Of a DNA stretch of 64,000 bases, positions 28,413 to 39,660 are shown in pieces. The stretch is from Sideroxydans sp. Lineage in GTDB: Bacteria; Pseudomonadota; Gammaproteobacteria; Burkholderiales; Gallionellaceae. The notes under the pieces are model-generated. The model saw nothing but the letters and a program-made list of their open reading frames with translations. It did not search any database and was not told the DNA's origin. The position numbers and the translations under genes are program-made. The stretch spans positions 1-64,000 of the forward strand of contig VMTA01000009.1 of NCBI GenBank assembly GCA_013791855.1. The letters are read 5' to 3'. The stretch's first letter is position 1; each line of letters starts with the position of its first letter.

Positions 28413-29938
28413 CTGATCACTTTTTGTTTCGAATTTCCGAGCTTTACCGCTTTTCTCACCTTGCCAGCCTTGCGCATTGAGGCTCTGCGAGAACTGCCGG
28501 GCAGAATGGTGAACTTCTGACCGACACGCAGGAAGCTGCGGCCGTTGTTCATGGCGATCAGGCTGCGCTGACTGATCCCGAACTTGCGTGCGATGCCTGA
28601 GATGGTATCGCCTCTGCGCACCACATATTTGAATCCGGACATCTCCTGCACCGCCGTGGCGTGCATATTGAACGGCGTGAACTCGCTCTCCGATTCTTCT
28701 TTGGCGGGGACCAGCAGGGTCTGCCCATTGCTCAATCGTGCATGGCGTGACAGTCCGTTCGCCTGGCGCAGTTGGTCCAGCGTCATTTCGAACTGCGCTG
28801 CGATATCTTCGAACGCCTCGCCCTTGTCGGATTCATAAGCGCGCCATGAGACCAGTCGCTGGTCGTTGTTCTTCAGATTGGTGCGGAATACCGTGACTTT
28901 GTCCACTGGCAGCAGTATTACTTCTGCTTGGTCGTGCAGGATCACCGGGCGGTTATGGCCGGGGTTGAGTGCGAGGAACTCGTCGAGCGGCACTTCTGCC
29001 AGTTCTGCAGCGACCTTCACATCCATCGGTTTGGAGGGTGTCACGGCTTCGAAATAGGGACGGTTCGGGATCGCCTGCAGGGTCAATTTGTATCGTGCCG
29101 GGTCACTGACGATGTTCTTGATGGCGAGCAGTTTGGGTACGTAGTTCTGTGTCTCGCGCGGCATCCTCAAGTGCGAATAGCCGGTGGGCTTGCCGCGACG
29201 GCGGTTGGTTGCCTGTGCACGGGCAACCGCGCCTTCCCCCCAGTTGTAGGCGGCCAGCGCCAGTTCCCAGTCGCCGAACTGCTTGTGCAGCTTCTCCAGA
29301 TAATCGAGGGCACCGTTGGTCGCGCCGATGATGTCGCGGCGACCGTCGTACCACCAGTTCTGTTCCATGCCGAAATGCTTGCCGGTGGAGGGAATGAACT
29401 GCCAGATACCGGAAGCGCTGGCGACAGAATTTGCGCCGGGATTGAAGGCGCTTTCGATTATCGGCAGCAGTGCGATCTCGGACGGCATGCCGCGGCGCTC
29501 GACCTCTTCCACGATGTAGAACAGATAGCGATTCGCTCGCTCGCTCATGCGCTGTACATACTCAGGGTGGCTGGCATACCACTGCTCGTGTCGCTTGATG
29601 AGACGGCTGTTCAAGGGCTTCATGGCAAAACCGCTGCGGATACGCTGCCAGACATCTTCATCGGGCAGGGCTGAGAGCGCCGGATAGGTTGCTTCAAATG
29701 TTGCTGCTGTCGCCTGATCGAGATCCTCGAGGATGTATTCCGGCGCGACAATGAGCGCTTCGCGTATCGGCGCCGGTGGCTGGGTCAAGTCTGTAGCCGT
29801 TGCAGGCAATGCGAGATCGGTTTCGGCAGCAAGAGCCAGTTGGACAGCGGGATTTGTAGCGGGATCTGTGACTTCCGCTGCTTGAGCGTAGGAGAGGGGA
29901 GCCAGCAGTAAAAATAAGAACAGCTTGCTAAGTTGCAC
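28400..29938 (-). CDS. mltD: membrane-bound lytic transglycosylase D with LysM repeats
   Basis: This 512-residue protein cleaves peptidoglycan glycan strands to 1,6-anhydro ends in the periplasm. It has a signal peptide (about residues 1-20), a transglycosylase domain with the catalytic Glu in LLPIIESAFNP and the ASGIWQFI and AAYNWG motifs, and C-terminal LysM modules that bind glycan (one clear: VRRGDTISGIARKFGI). A basic tail rich in Lys/Arg ends the protein. No lipobox Cys is present, so unlike E. coli MltD it is not lipidated. The gene ends inside yqjK. Confidence 0.93.
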   Translation of the reverse strand: MQLSKLFLFLLLAPLSYAQAAEVTDPATNPAVQLALAAETDLALPATATDLTQPPAPIREALIVAPEYILEDLDQATAATFEATYPALSALPDEDVWQRIRSGFAMKPLNSRLIKRHEQWYASHPEYVQRMSERANRYLFYIVEEVERRGMPSEIALLPIIESAFNPGANSVASASGIWQFIPSTGKHFGMEQNWWYDGRRDIIGATNGALDYLEKLHKQFGDWELALAAYNWGEGAVARAQATNRRRGKPTGYSHLRMPRETQNYVPKLLAIKNIVSDPARYKLTLQAIPNRPYFEAVTPSKPMDVKVAAELAEVPLDEFLALNPGHNRPVILHDQAEVILLPVDKVTVFRTNLKNNDQRLVSWRAYESDKGEAFEDIAAQFEMTLDQLRQANGLSRHARLSNGQTLLVPAKEESESEFTPFNMHATAVQEMSGFKYVVRRGDTISGIARKFGISQRSLIAMNNGRSFLRVGQKFTILPGSSRRASMRKAGKVRKAVKLGNSKQKVISYRR

Positions 29939-30060
29939 GCGCGGCTTTCTTTGAATTTCGAGGTGAGTCGATGGTAGCGGAGGGCATAGGGTGCGTCAAT
30001 CAGGAATCGGGCAACGATACGACATTTGCGGGCTGGCCCCGCTTGCTTCAACTGGCGAAA

Positions 30061-30091
30061 AAAGATGGCCGGTTGTGTACCGGCCATCTTT
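30061..30091 (-). terminator. intrinsic terminator of the acs transcript
   Basis: A perfect 13-bp stem AAAGATGGCCGGT / ACCGGCCATCTTT with a 5-base loop lies about 90 bases beyond the acs stop. The T run is on the minus strand. Confidence 0.8.
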
Positions 30092-30181
30092 CCATGAGAG
30101 CTTTCGCCGACAACTCGCCGAAAAGGCATGTTGCGGTGGAGACTAACCTTCAGGTTATGTCGTAACCAAACCCCGCCATGA

Positions 30182-32149
<1,968 letters not shown>

Positions 32150-32173
32150 TTGTTTCTCCCTTGATGTTGATTG

Positions 32174-33388
32174 CTATATGCCGGTGATCTGCTTCAGGTC
32201 AAAGCCCCACTTTGCCGGGTCTTCTGCGTTGACGATGCTTTCCTGCGAACGTCCCAAGTCTAACATTTCAGGCATGATCGGTTCGTTGGACTTGGTCGAA
32301 AAGAAGACCTTGACGATGGGTGTGAGCAGGCTTTTCTCTGTCTGTTCCATGACTATAGCCAGTCTTCCTGACTTGAGCCTTACTAGCGTGCCGGAGGGGT
32401 AGATGCCGATGGTCTTGACGAAGGCCTGGAACACGCGCTCGTCGAAATGTCCATTGCGCCATTCCGCCATCTTGCGGATGGTCTCGGCCGGCTCCCAGCC
32501 ATTCTTGTAACAGCGGTTGGAGGTGAGGGCGTCGTATACGTCACAGACAGCGCCCATCTTCGCGAACAGGGAGATCTGCTCGCCGGCCAATTTGTCCGGA
32601 TAACCTTTGCCGTCCATGCGTTCATGGTGGTGCAGGCATACGTCCAGCGCGGTCGCTGTGATGTCGCTGGAACCTTGCAGGAGCTCCCATCCTTTGCGAG
32701 GGTGATCCTTGACGATGTTGAACTCTTCGTCGGTGAGCTTACCCGGCTTGTTCAATACAGCCTCGTCTATCATCATCTTGCCGACATCGTGCAGCAGCCC
32801 GGCCAGTCCGGCCTCTTTCAGGTCGTTGCCTTCCAGTCCCAACTGTTTGCCCAATGCAATCATCAGCGCGCAGACCGCCACCGAATGCATATAGGTGTAA
32901 TCGTCTTTGGTCTTGAGCCGCGCAAGATTGAGGAAGGCTTCCGGATTGCGCGTGATGGATTTGCTGATCTCGTCCACCAGCGGCGCAGCCTCGCCGACCT
33001 TGATGGCGTTGCCCATGCGGGCTTCGAGGAACATCGAGGTGACAGCAGCTTTGCTCTTGGCTTGCAGTTGGCGCGCGCGTATCAGTTCGTCATGCAGGGA
33101 GACGCGGGCTTCGGTCTGGGGTTTTACCTTGGTGATGCGATCCAGTTCGGCCGCGATCTCGCGCTCGGCTTCTTCATCCGATACGGCCACGACGTCGCCT
33201 TCGACATCCAGACCGCGTGCCGGATCGATCCATACTTCCTGGATGCCGCAGGTGCGCAGTGTGTGCAGATCCGCATCGGTATCGAGCAGGAACGACTTGC
33301 GCCAGAACGGGTGTTCCATCCAGCTGCCGCACAGCTCGTGGATGAACATGCCGATCTTGACGTTTTGTACTGGGATTCTCTTGCGCAT
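32174..33388 (-). CDS. HD-GYP cyclic di-GMP phosphodiesterase with DUF3391 N-domain
   Basis: This 404-residue soluble protein has an N-terminal DUF3391 domain (about residues 1-130) and an HD-GYP domain (about 140-340). Metal and signature residues are present: HSVAVC, HDVGK, HHHERMDGKGYP. HD-GYP enzymes hydrolyse c-di-GMP to pGpG or GMP, and this is the only degrading enzyme in the window against two cyclases. It lies just upstream of acs in the same direction. Confidence 0.93.
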   Translation of the reverse strand: MRKRIPVQNVKIGMFIHELCGSWMEHPFWRKSFLLDTDADLHTLRTCGIQEVWIDPARGLDVEGDVVAVSDEEAEREIAAELDRITKVKPQTEARVSLHDELIRARQLQAKSKAAVTSMFLEARMGNAIKVGEAAPLVDEISKSITRNPEAFLNLARLKTKDDYTYMHSVAVCALMIALGKQLGLEGNDLKEAGLAGLLHDVGKMMIDEAVLNKPGKLTDEEFNIVKDHPRKGWELLQGSSDITATALDVCLHHHERMDGKGYPDKLAGEQISLFAKMGAVCDVYDALTSNRCYKNGWEPAETIRKMAEWRNGHFDERVFQAFVKTIGIYPSGTLVRLKSGRLAIVMEQTEKSLLTPIVKVFFSTKSNEPIMPEMLDLGRSQESIVNAEDPAKWGFDLKQITGI

Positions 33389-33488
33389 AGCTGAATCAAA
33401 TGGACCGGCGGAATTGTTCTACGGACGATTCTACCTTACCCACCCCACCTTTCAGCAATCTGACGAGCGATGTCAGGTCAGCAGCGCC

Positions 33489-34748
33489 TCAATGCGGGCT
33501 GTGCTCGTCGTTATCACTGGTCCATAAGCCATGGGCATCCAGCAGCAAGCGATAACGCGATTCATTGGCATCCAGCCGGGCCAGTGTCTCGGCCAGCGTC
33601 GCTTCCAGCGCCTGACGTCGGGAGATCAGTGTCGCATCCAGGCTGCTTTCACCCAGGCTGTAGGCACGGGCGACCAGATCGGCGTTGTGGCGCAAGGCAT
33701 TGGCGGCAGTTGCTGCTTGCTGCCAGATCTCGTAGCTGCTCACCGCATGGGTGTAGGCGTGGTAGATGTCTCCTTCCACTTTGCGCTGCAGCGCCATTGC
33801 CTGGTCGGCGGCGATGCGTGCCTGCGCTTGGGCACTGTCGGCATTCGCCGAGCGGGCGCTATAGCCCAGCGGGATCGAGACATACACACCGGCGACGCGT
33901 TGCTTGCGGTCGAGCAGCGAGGTGTATTTCAGGCCGACCGTCGGGTCTGGTAAACGGTCGGCGCTGGCGCGTTCGGCAAGTCCGCGCTGGAAGTCGGCTT
34001 CTGCAAGGGCTAGACCGATCTCGTGATTGTGGTCCAGCATGATGTCGTGCCAGTAAGGCAGGGGCTGGGTTATGGCTTGTGGTTCCACCAGAGCCGGAGT
34101 CTCAGGCAAGGGCAGGGCGGGGAACTGACGTTTCAATTCGTCGGCAGCCAGCGCCGCACGCAGCTTGGCCTGTCGCAGGGAAACTTCGGACATCGCGGCG
34201 GCAGCGTTGACCTGGTTCAACTCCATGCGCGGCGCATCGCCCGCCTTGATGCGCTTTTCCGTGATCACTGCCTGCTGATGCAGGATGTCCAGTTGCGCTT
34301 GCCACTGCATGAGCTGCGCCTGTTCACGCTGCCACGCGAACCACAAACGAAGCAGCTGACGCGATGCTTCATGGCGCGCATCTCCCAGAGCATGCTGCCC
34401 GCGCGCAAGGGCGGCCGCGCCGATATCGCTGTCTATCCACACCTTGTTGGGCAGGCGCAGTGGGCGCTCGATGGCGATCTCCCAGTCGCGGTAGTCATTC
34501 TGGACGTTGCCTTCCAGCAGGCGGTCGCGGTACGTTGCACCGTGCAGGGTGAATTCATATTCGCCCGTGTCGCGCTTGCGCTGCTCGCTCTGTTCGATCT
34601 GCATGCCGGCTTGGGCATTGAGTACGAGGATGTGTTCGTCCAGTGCGCGGTCCACTTGGGCATGCGGAGGCAGATCGGCTTCTGCATGGCTGAGCGATGC
34701 GAACAAGCAGAGGCACGAAGCGGCCAGGGCATATCTCGGGAACTTCAT
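33489..34748 (-). CDS. TolC/CzcC-type outer-membrane efflux protein
   Basis: This 419-residue protein has a signal peptide (about residues 1-22, SHA-EA) and the long paired helices of the outer-membrane efflux family (for example EASRQLLRLWFAWQREQAQLMQWQAQLDIL, and RIAADQAMALQRKVEGDIYHAYTHAV). It would form the channel through the outer membrane for the adjacent RND pump. I start at MKFPRY; the 12 extra residues in the track lie in the preceding gene. The start overlaps the DUF3240 stop by four bases. Confidence 0.9.
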   Translation of the reverse strand: MKFPRYALAASCLCLFASLSHAEADLPPHAQVDRALDEHILVLNAQAGMQIEQSEQRKRDTGEYEFTLHGATYRDRLLEGNVQNDYRDWEIAIERPLRLPNKVWIDSDIGAAALARGQHALGDARHEASRQLLRLWFAWQREQAQLMQWQAQLDILHQQAVITEKRIKAGDAPRMELNQVNAAAAMSEVSLRQAKLRAALAADELKRQFPALPLPETPALVEPQAITQPLPYWHDIMLDHNHEIGLALAEADFQRGLAERASADRLPDPTVGLKYTSLLDRKQRVAGVYVSIPLGYSARSANADSAQAQARIAADQAMALQRKVEGDIYHAYTHAVSSYEIWQQAATAANALRHNADLVARAYSLGESSLDATLISRRQALEATLAETLARLDANESRYRLLLDAHGLWTSDNDEHSPH

Positions 34749-35056
34749 GCCAGCCTCCCGAAATCCAGCACCGGCACCAGCCAATAAGCGATCTCGTTAT
34801 TGGGCTCGGCTTGTTTCAGATGGGCGATCAATGATCTTGCATCCTCAAGATTCATCACCGAATCGAATTGCACGCGCTGGGAACGGCCGCGCACCTGTTC
34901 CAGCATGCTGGGCAGTTTTTCCTTCTGGCTGCCGCCTTCGATGTGCTTGATGGAGAAGCCGCGCACCCAGTCCGGATGGGAGAGCAACTGATCGACCAAA
35001 CGCTCTTCCTGCGATTTGTGGCAGACCAGTGTCAGACAACAATTCATTTCTTTCAT
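34745..35056 (-). CDS. DUF3240 protein of a metal RND operon
   Basis: This 103-residue soluble protein resembles the PII-like ferredoxin fold family DUF3240. It opens MNCCLTLVCHKSQEERLVDQLL and ends in YWLVPVLDFGRL. Such proteins recur in czc/cus-type operons, sometimes fused or next to the pump. A double Cys near the start (NCCLTLVCH) could bind metal. It overlaps both neighbours by four bases, placing it as a coupled part of the efflux operon, possibly as metal sensor or metallochaperone (inference). Confidence 0.82.
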   Translation of the reverse strand: MKEMNCCLTLVCHKSQEERLVDQLLSHPDWVRGFSIKHIEGGSQKEKLPSMLEQVRGRSQRVQFDSVMNLEDARSLIAHLKQAEPNNEIAYWLVPVLDFGRLA

Positions 35057-38000
35057 GCTTGCACCTTGGGTTTTTCCAGACCGAATCGGCGATACAGGAT
35101 GGGTAGCATGATCAGCGTCAACAAGGTCGAGCTGATCAAACCGCCGGTGACCACGATGGCCAAGGGTTTTTGGATCTCGGAACCGGGGCCGGTGGCGAAC
35201 AGTACCGGCAGCAGGCCGAAGGCCGTGATGCTGGCCGTCATCAGCACCGGACGCAGACGACGTTTGGCCCCTTCGAACACCACATCGGCCAGCGAGAGTC
35301 CTTCATCATGCAGCTGGTTGAAATAGGACACCATCACCACACCGTTCAGCACCGCGATACCCAGCAGCGCGATGAATCCCACCGAGGCGGGGACGGACAG
35401 ATATTCGCCGCTGATCCACAGCGCGAACACGCCGCCGATCAATGCGAACGGGATGTTGGTCAACACCAGCGCAGCCTGACGCACCGAGCCGAAGGTGGCG
35501 AACAGCAGCATGAAGATCATGCCCAGTGCGACCGGGATGACCACGGCGAGTCGTGCCGCCGCGCGCTGCTGGTTCTCGAACTGCCCGCCCCAGGTCAGGC
35601 GATAGCCGGAGGGCAGATTCACTTGTGTGGCCACCGCCGCTTTTGCTTCTTCCACGAAGCCGACCAGATCGCGCCCGCGTACATTGCTCTGGATCACCAC
35701 CATGCGCTGACCGTCCTGACGATCCACTTTGACTGGACCGTCTGCTCGTTCCAGTTTGGCCACGACGGAAAGCGGTACGGCTTGTCCGTTGGGTAAAGGT
35801 AGCTTGATGGCAGCAAGCAAAGCGGGGGATTGGCGGATCTCGGCCATGCCGCGCATGATCAGCGGCGTGCGGCGACCGTCTTCGATGACTGTGCCCAGTT
35901 GCTGGCCTTCTATCTGGCTGCGCAAGGCCGTGCCTATATCGTCGACGTTCAGCCCCATGCGTCCCGCTGCCAAGCGGTCGATGATGACGCGGTAATACTG
36001 CACACCGCTGTTCTGCACGGTGTAAACATCCTCGCTGCCGCGGATGCCTTCCAGCACCTTGACGATCTGCTCCGCGCGGTCGTTCAAGGTGGCAAGGTCG
36101 GTGCCGAACAGTTTGATGGCGACGTCGCCGCGTGCGCCGGTCAGCATCTCCGATACGCGCATGGCGATGGGTTGCGTGAAGCCGTATTCGATGCCCGGGA
36201 AGTCCTCCATCACTTTGCGGATGTCGTCGATGATCGCGTTCTTGTCGCTGTTGCGCCATTCCTTCTGCGGTTTGAGCACGAGGAAATTGTCGGTCTCGTT
36301 CAGCCCCATGGGATCCAGCCCCAGCTCGTCAGCACCGGCGCGCGATACGATGCCTTGCACTTCCGGCACCTGTTGCAGGATGGCAGCCTGGATGCGTTTG
36401 TCCAGTTCGGCCGTCTGCTCGATATTGATGGATGGCAGCTTGGAGGTCTGCATGATGATGTCGCCTTCATCCATCTCCGGCATGAAGGTCTTGCCCAGTA
36501 ACATATATATGCCTGCGGTCACCAGCAGCAGGCTGATCGCGCTGATGATGACGATGCGTTCCTTGTCCAACGCGCGCCGCAGCAGCGGCACATAGATAGC
36601 CATCGCCTTGCGCACCAGCCAGGGTTCTTCATGGCCGGCAGTCTTGAGCAGGAATGAAGCCAGCATGGGCACGAAGGTCAGTGACAGCAGCAGCGAGCCG
36701 AACAGCGCGAACACGATGGTGACCGCGACCGGGATGAACAGTTTTCCTTCCAGGCCCTGCAGCGTCATCAGCGGCAGGAACACGATGATGATGATGGCGA
36801 CGCCGGCCGCGACCGGGGTGATGACTTCCTTCACGGCGCGGTAGATGACATGCAGGTGCGGGATGTGCGCCCGGCGGTGCGCGAGGTGATTGATGATGTT
36901 CTCCACTACCACAACCGCCGCGTCGACCAGCATACCGATCGCGATGGCGAGTCCGCCCAGTGACATCAGGTTGGCCGACAGACCGAACTCCCCCATCAGG
37001 ATGAAGGTGAACAATACCGACAGCGGCAAGGTGAGCGCGACAACCAGTGCGGCGCGCAGGTTGCCCAGGAACAATACCAGCAGGATGACGACCAGGATGA
37101 TGGCTTCTCCCAAAGCCTTGGAGACGGTGCCGACTGCACGCTCTACCAGGCTGCCACGGTCATAGAACACCTTGGTCGTCACGCCTGCGGGCAGGGTGGG
37201 GGCGATCTCGGCCAGCTTGGCGCGCACGCCGTTCACCACCTTTTGCGCATTCGCACCGCGCAAGCCAAGCACCAGTCCCTGGACGGCTTCACCTTTGCCA
37301 TCCTTGGTGACTACGCCATAGCGGGTCAGGCTGCCGATACGGACTTGCGCGACATCGCTGACGCGGACCAGATTGCCATGGTTGCCGACGATGACGATGT
37401 CGCGCACATCCTGCAGGCTGCGGATGCTGCCCTCGGCGCGTACCAGCAGAGATTCGTCGCCGTCGTTGATGCGACCGGCGCCGTCGTTGCGGTTGTTGGC
37501 TTGGATCGCTGCTTGCAGTTCGGCAAAGGAGATGCCGCGGGCCGAGAGCGCGTTATGGTCGGGCACGACCTCGAAACTGCGCGCCAGCCCGCCCAGCGAA
37601 TTGACATCGGCGACGCCGGGCAGGGTGCGGAGAGCGGGGCGTATGGTCCAGTCCAGCAGGGTGCGGCGCTCTTCAAGCGAGACGCCTTCTCCTTCCACGG
37701 TGAACATGAACATCTCGCCCAGCGGGGTAGTGATAGGAGCCAGTCCGCCCGATACATCTGCGGGCAGGTCACGCATCGCGTTGTTCAATCGCTCGGCAAC
37801 TTGCTGGCGCGCCCAATAGATGTCGGTACCGTCATCGAAGTCGACTGTGATGTCGGCGATGGCGTATTTGGAGATGGAACGCAGCACGCGCTGGTCGGGG
37901 ATGCCGAGCATCTCCAGTTCGATCGGGGCGACGATACGCGCCTCGACTTCTTCCGGCGTCATGCCGGGTGCCTTCATGATGATCTTGACCTGTGTGGTCG

Positions 38001-38130
38001 ATACATCCGGGAAGGCGTCAATGGGCAGGTCGCGGAAAGCGGACACACCGGCACCGACCAACAGCAGCGTCAAGGCAGCCGCCAGCATGCGCTGGGTCAG
38101 CGCGAATTCAACCAGTTTGGACAGCATCAT
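35053..38130 (-). CDS. heavy-metal efflux RND pump (CzcA/CusA family)
   Basis: This 1025-residue inner-membrane antiporter has the normal HME-RND length and 12 spans with two large periplasmic loops. Family marks include AFPDVSTTQVKI near the N-terminus and the fourth-span proton-relay region AIAIGMLVDAAVVVVENI. That motif is not the DFG-type of classical Zn/Co/Cd CzcA, so the exported metal cannot be named from sequence. It works with the adaptor upstream and the TolC-like channel downstream. Confidence 0.95.
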   Translation of the reverse strand: MMLSKLVEFALTQRMLAAALTLLLVGAGVSAFRDLPIDAFPDVSTTQVKIIMKAPGMTPEEVEARIVAPIELEMLGIPDQRVLRSISKYAIADITVDFDDGTDIYWARQQVAERLNNAMRDLPADVSGGLAPITTPLGEMFMFTVEGEGVSLEERRTLLDWTIRPALRTLPGVADVNSLGGLARSFEVVPDHNALSARGISFAELQAAIQANNRNDGAGRINDGDESLLVRAEGSIRSLQDVRDIVIVGNHGNLVRVSDVAQVRIGSLTRYGVVTKDGKGEAVQGLVLGLRGANAQKVVNGVRAKLAEIAPTLPAGVTTKVFYDRGSLVERAVGTVSKALGEAIILVVILLVLFLGNLRAALVVALTLPLSVLFTFILMGEFGLSANLMSLGGLAIAIGMLVDAAVVVVENIINHLAHRRAHIPHLHVIYRAVKEVITPVAAGVAIIIIVFLPLMTLQGLEGKLFIPVAVTIVFALFGSLLLSLTFVPMLASFLLKTAGHEEPWLVRKAMAIYVPLLRRALDKERIVIISAISLLLVTAGIYMLLGKTFMPEMDEGDIIMQTSKLPSINIEQTAELDKRIQAAILQQVPEVQGIVSRAGADELGLDPMGLNETDNFLVLKPQKEWRNSDKNAIIDDIRKVMEDFPGIEYGFTQPIAMRVSEMLTGARGDVAIKLFGTDLATLNDRAEQIVKVLEGIRGSEDVYTVQNSGVQYYRVIIDRLAAGRMGLNVDDIGTALRSQIEGQQLGTVIEDGRRTPLIMRGMAEIRQSPALLAAIKLPLPNGQAVPLSVVAKLERADGPVKVDRQDGQRMVVIQSNVRGRDLVGFVEEAKAAVATQVNLPSGYRLTWGGQFENQQRAAARLAVVIPVALGMIFMLLFATFGSVRQAALVLTNIPFALIGGVFALWISGEYLSVPASVGFIALLGIAVLNGVVMVSYFNQLHDEGLSLADVVFEGAKRRLRPVLMTASITAFGLLPVLFATGPGSEIQKPLAIVVTGGLISSTLLTLIMLPILYRRFGLEKPKVQA

Positions 38131-39221
38131 TCGGCTCCGCTGTTGTTCAGTGCACCGGATTTCAGCGTCGAGACGCCCTGTACGGCGATCAGTTCATTGC
38201 CCTTGAAGTCGCCGTCGATCAGGCTGCGTTGCGCCCCTTCCAGCTTCACCGAGACCTTTTCGGCACGGAATCCTGTGGGTGTCCTGACGAATACGACAGC
38301 CTGCTCGCCCAATCTCGCCAATGCGCTGTTCGGGACGTTCCATTGCTTCATATTGTTGCCTACGGTGGTGATGCTCGCTTCTACATACTGTCCGGGGCGG
38401 AGTCCTTCGGTTCCTTTGTTGATGAGTGCACGAACCAGGATGGTCTGGCTGCCACCACTCAGGCTGCGACCGATAGCGGCCACTTTGCCGCTTGCCGAAT
38501 AAGCGGGGATATCGATGGACGCACCGACTTTGATGTTGCCCGAACTGGACAAGGGCACCTGTATCTCTAGCCCGAGCGGACTCAGTCTGGCCACCTTGAA
38601 CAATGGCGTCGAAGCATCAAGACGCTGGCCCGAGCTGGCCGACTTTTCCAGGATGACGCCGTCGATTGGCGAGGTGATAGCAAGCTGGCTGCTCAACTCG
38701 TTGCCGGACAGGAGTTGCTCGATCGCTTTGGAGGACATTCCGAACAGCTTCAATGCCTGGCGGCGCTCGGTCAGGATGGCGCGTGCCTCGTTACGCTGGC
38801 TGCGTGTCGCACGCAGACGACTTTCCGCGATGATGCCGTCCTTCCAGAGTTCCTGATCGCGCTTGAAGTTTTCAGTGGTGAGTTGGTCTTGCATGTGTGC
38901 CTGCAGCAGGCTGCGCTGGGCTTCAATGAAGGCAGGGCTTTGCAGTCTCGCCAATACCTGTCCTTTCTTTACCGCATCACCCACGCCTGCCAGCGTTTGT
39001 TCGACCATCGCCGACAATGGCGTGCTGATGGTGTAGAGCTGGTCTCCCGGAATGACCACCAGTGCAGGCAGGCCTGAGATGTCGCCGTTTGCTTGCGCCG
39101 GCAATGGCGCAGTCACGATGCCCAGCTTGTCGATCTGTTCTGCAGACAATGCGACGTCTTGTGCATGCACGCCGGTGATGAATTGAGACAGGAACAGGAT
39201 GGCGATGGATAGCTTCTTCAT
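38127..39221 (-). CDS. RND periplasmic adaptor (CzcB/CusB-type membrane fusion protein)
   Basis: This 364-residue protein has a signal peptide (about residues 1-20, GVHA-QD), a lipoyl-like domain split around a helical hairpin (AGVGDAVKKGQVLARLQSPAF, and GVILEKSASSGQRLDASTPLF), and beta-barrel domains. It links the RND pump to the outer-membrane channel. It is the first gene of the efflux operon and overlaps the pump gene by four bases. No His-rich metal-binding extension is seen. Confidence 0.93.
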   Translation of the reverse strand: MKKLSIAILFLSQFITGVHAQDVALSAEQIDKLGIVTAPLPAQANGDISGLPALVVIPGDQLYTISTPLSAMVEQTLAGVGDAVKKGQVLARLQSPAFIEAQRSLLQAHMQDQLTTENFKRDQELWKDGIIAESRLRATRSQRNEARAILTERRQALKLFGMSSKAIEQLLSGNELSSQLAITSPIDGVILEKSASSGQRLDASTPLFKVARLSPLGLEIQVPLSSSGNIKVGASIDIPAYSASGKVAAIGRSLSGGSQTILVRALINKGTEGLRPGQYVEASITTVGNNMKQWNVPNSALARLGEQAVVFVRTPTGFRAEKVSVKLEGAQRSLIDGDFKGNELIAVQGVSTLKSGALNNSGAE

Positions 39222-39430
39222 TGTTTCGACTTCTCCGGTGTGGCACGGCGGTTGTTGATTCTATTGCAAAGGGGGATGGATGTTGTCTGAAGACCATACT
39301 CGATCCACTGACTTTACATACATAAAGGGCGTGCTATAGGTTGCCATCCGGAGAATTAGTTCCATTGTTACGAAGATTTTATCCGGCATGATCGCTACGC
39401 AAAGAGACGCTTCGCATTCAGGAAAAAATC

Positions 39431-39458
39431 TTGACAAATCCGGGGGCGTCCCTAAAAT
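39431..39458 (+). promoter_or_regulatory. strong sigma-70-type promoter for tRNA-Lys
   Basis: TTGACA (39431-39436), a 16-bp spacer and TAAAAT (39453-39458), 13 bases before the mature tRNA 5' end. A GC-rich GCGCGGC stretch follows the -10, as in stringently controlled stable-RNA promoters. Confidence 0.75.
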
Positions 39459-39471
39459 GCGCGGCTCTTCC

Positions 39472-39547
39472 GGGTCGTTAGCTCAGCTGGTAGAGCAGCG
39501 GACTCTTAATCCGTTTGTCGCAGGTTCGATCCCCGCACGACCCACCA
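39472..39547 (+). tRNA. tRNA-Lys (anticodon CTT)
   Basis: A 76-nt cloverleaf with encoded CCA: acceptor GGGTCGT / ACGACCC, D arm GCTC...GAGC, anticodon loop CTCTTAA reading AAG, T arm GCAGG-TTCGATC-CCCGC. Confidence 0.95.
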
Positions 39548-39555
39548 GAATTATG

Positions 39556-39581
39556 AAGGCCTGCAGAAATGCAGGCCTTTT
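39556..39581 (+). terminator. intrinsic terminator of tRNA-Lys
   Basis: A 10-bp perfect stem AAGGCCTGCA / TGCAGGCCTT with a GAAA tetraloop and trailing T residues, nine bases after the tRNA. Confidence 0.85.
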
Positions 39582-39610
39582 GTATTTCTGTGCAGCAATG
39601 TTGCGCTATG

Positions 39611-39640
39611 AAAAAACCCACCGGGCAAAGGCGGGTTTTT
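39611..39640. terminator. second hairpin terminator, convergent gap
   Basis: AAAAACCC pairs with GGGTTTTT around an inner CC/GG pair. T runs on both strands suit the minus-strand gene ending at 39661 as well as read-through from the tRNA. Confidence 0.6.
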
Positions 39641-39660
39641 AAGTCAGGCTAAGGAGCGGT

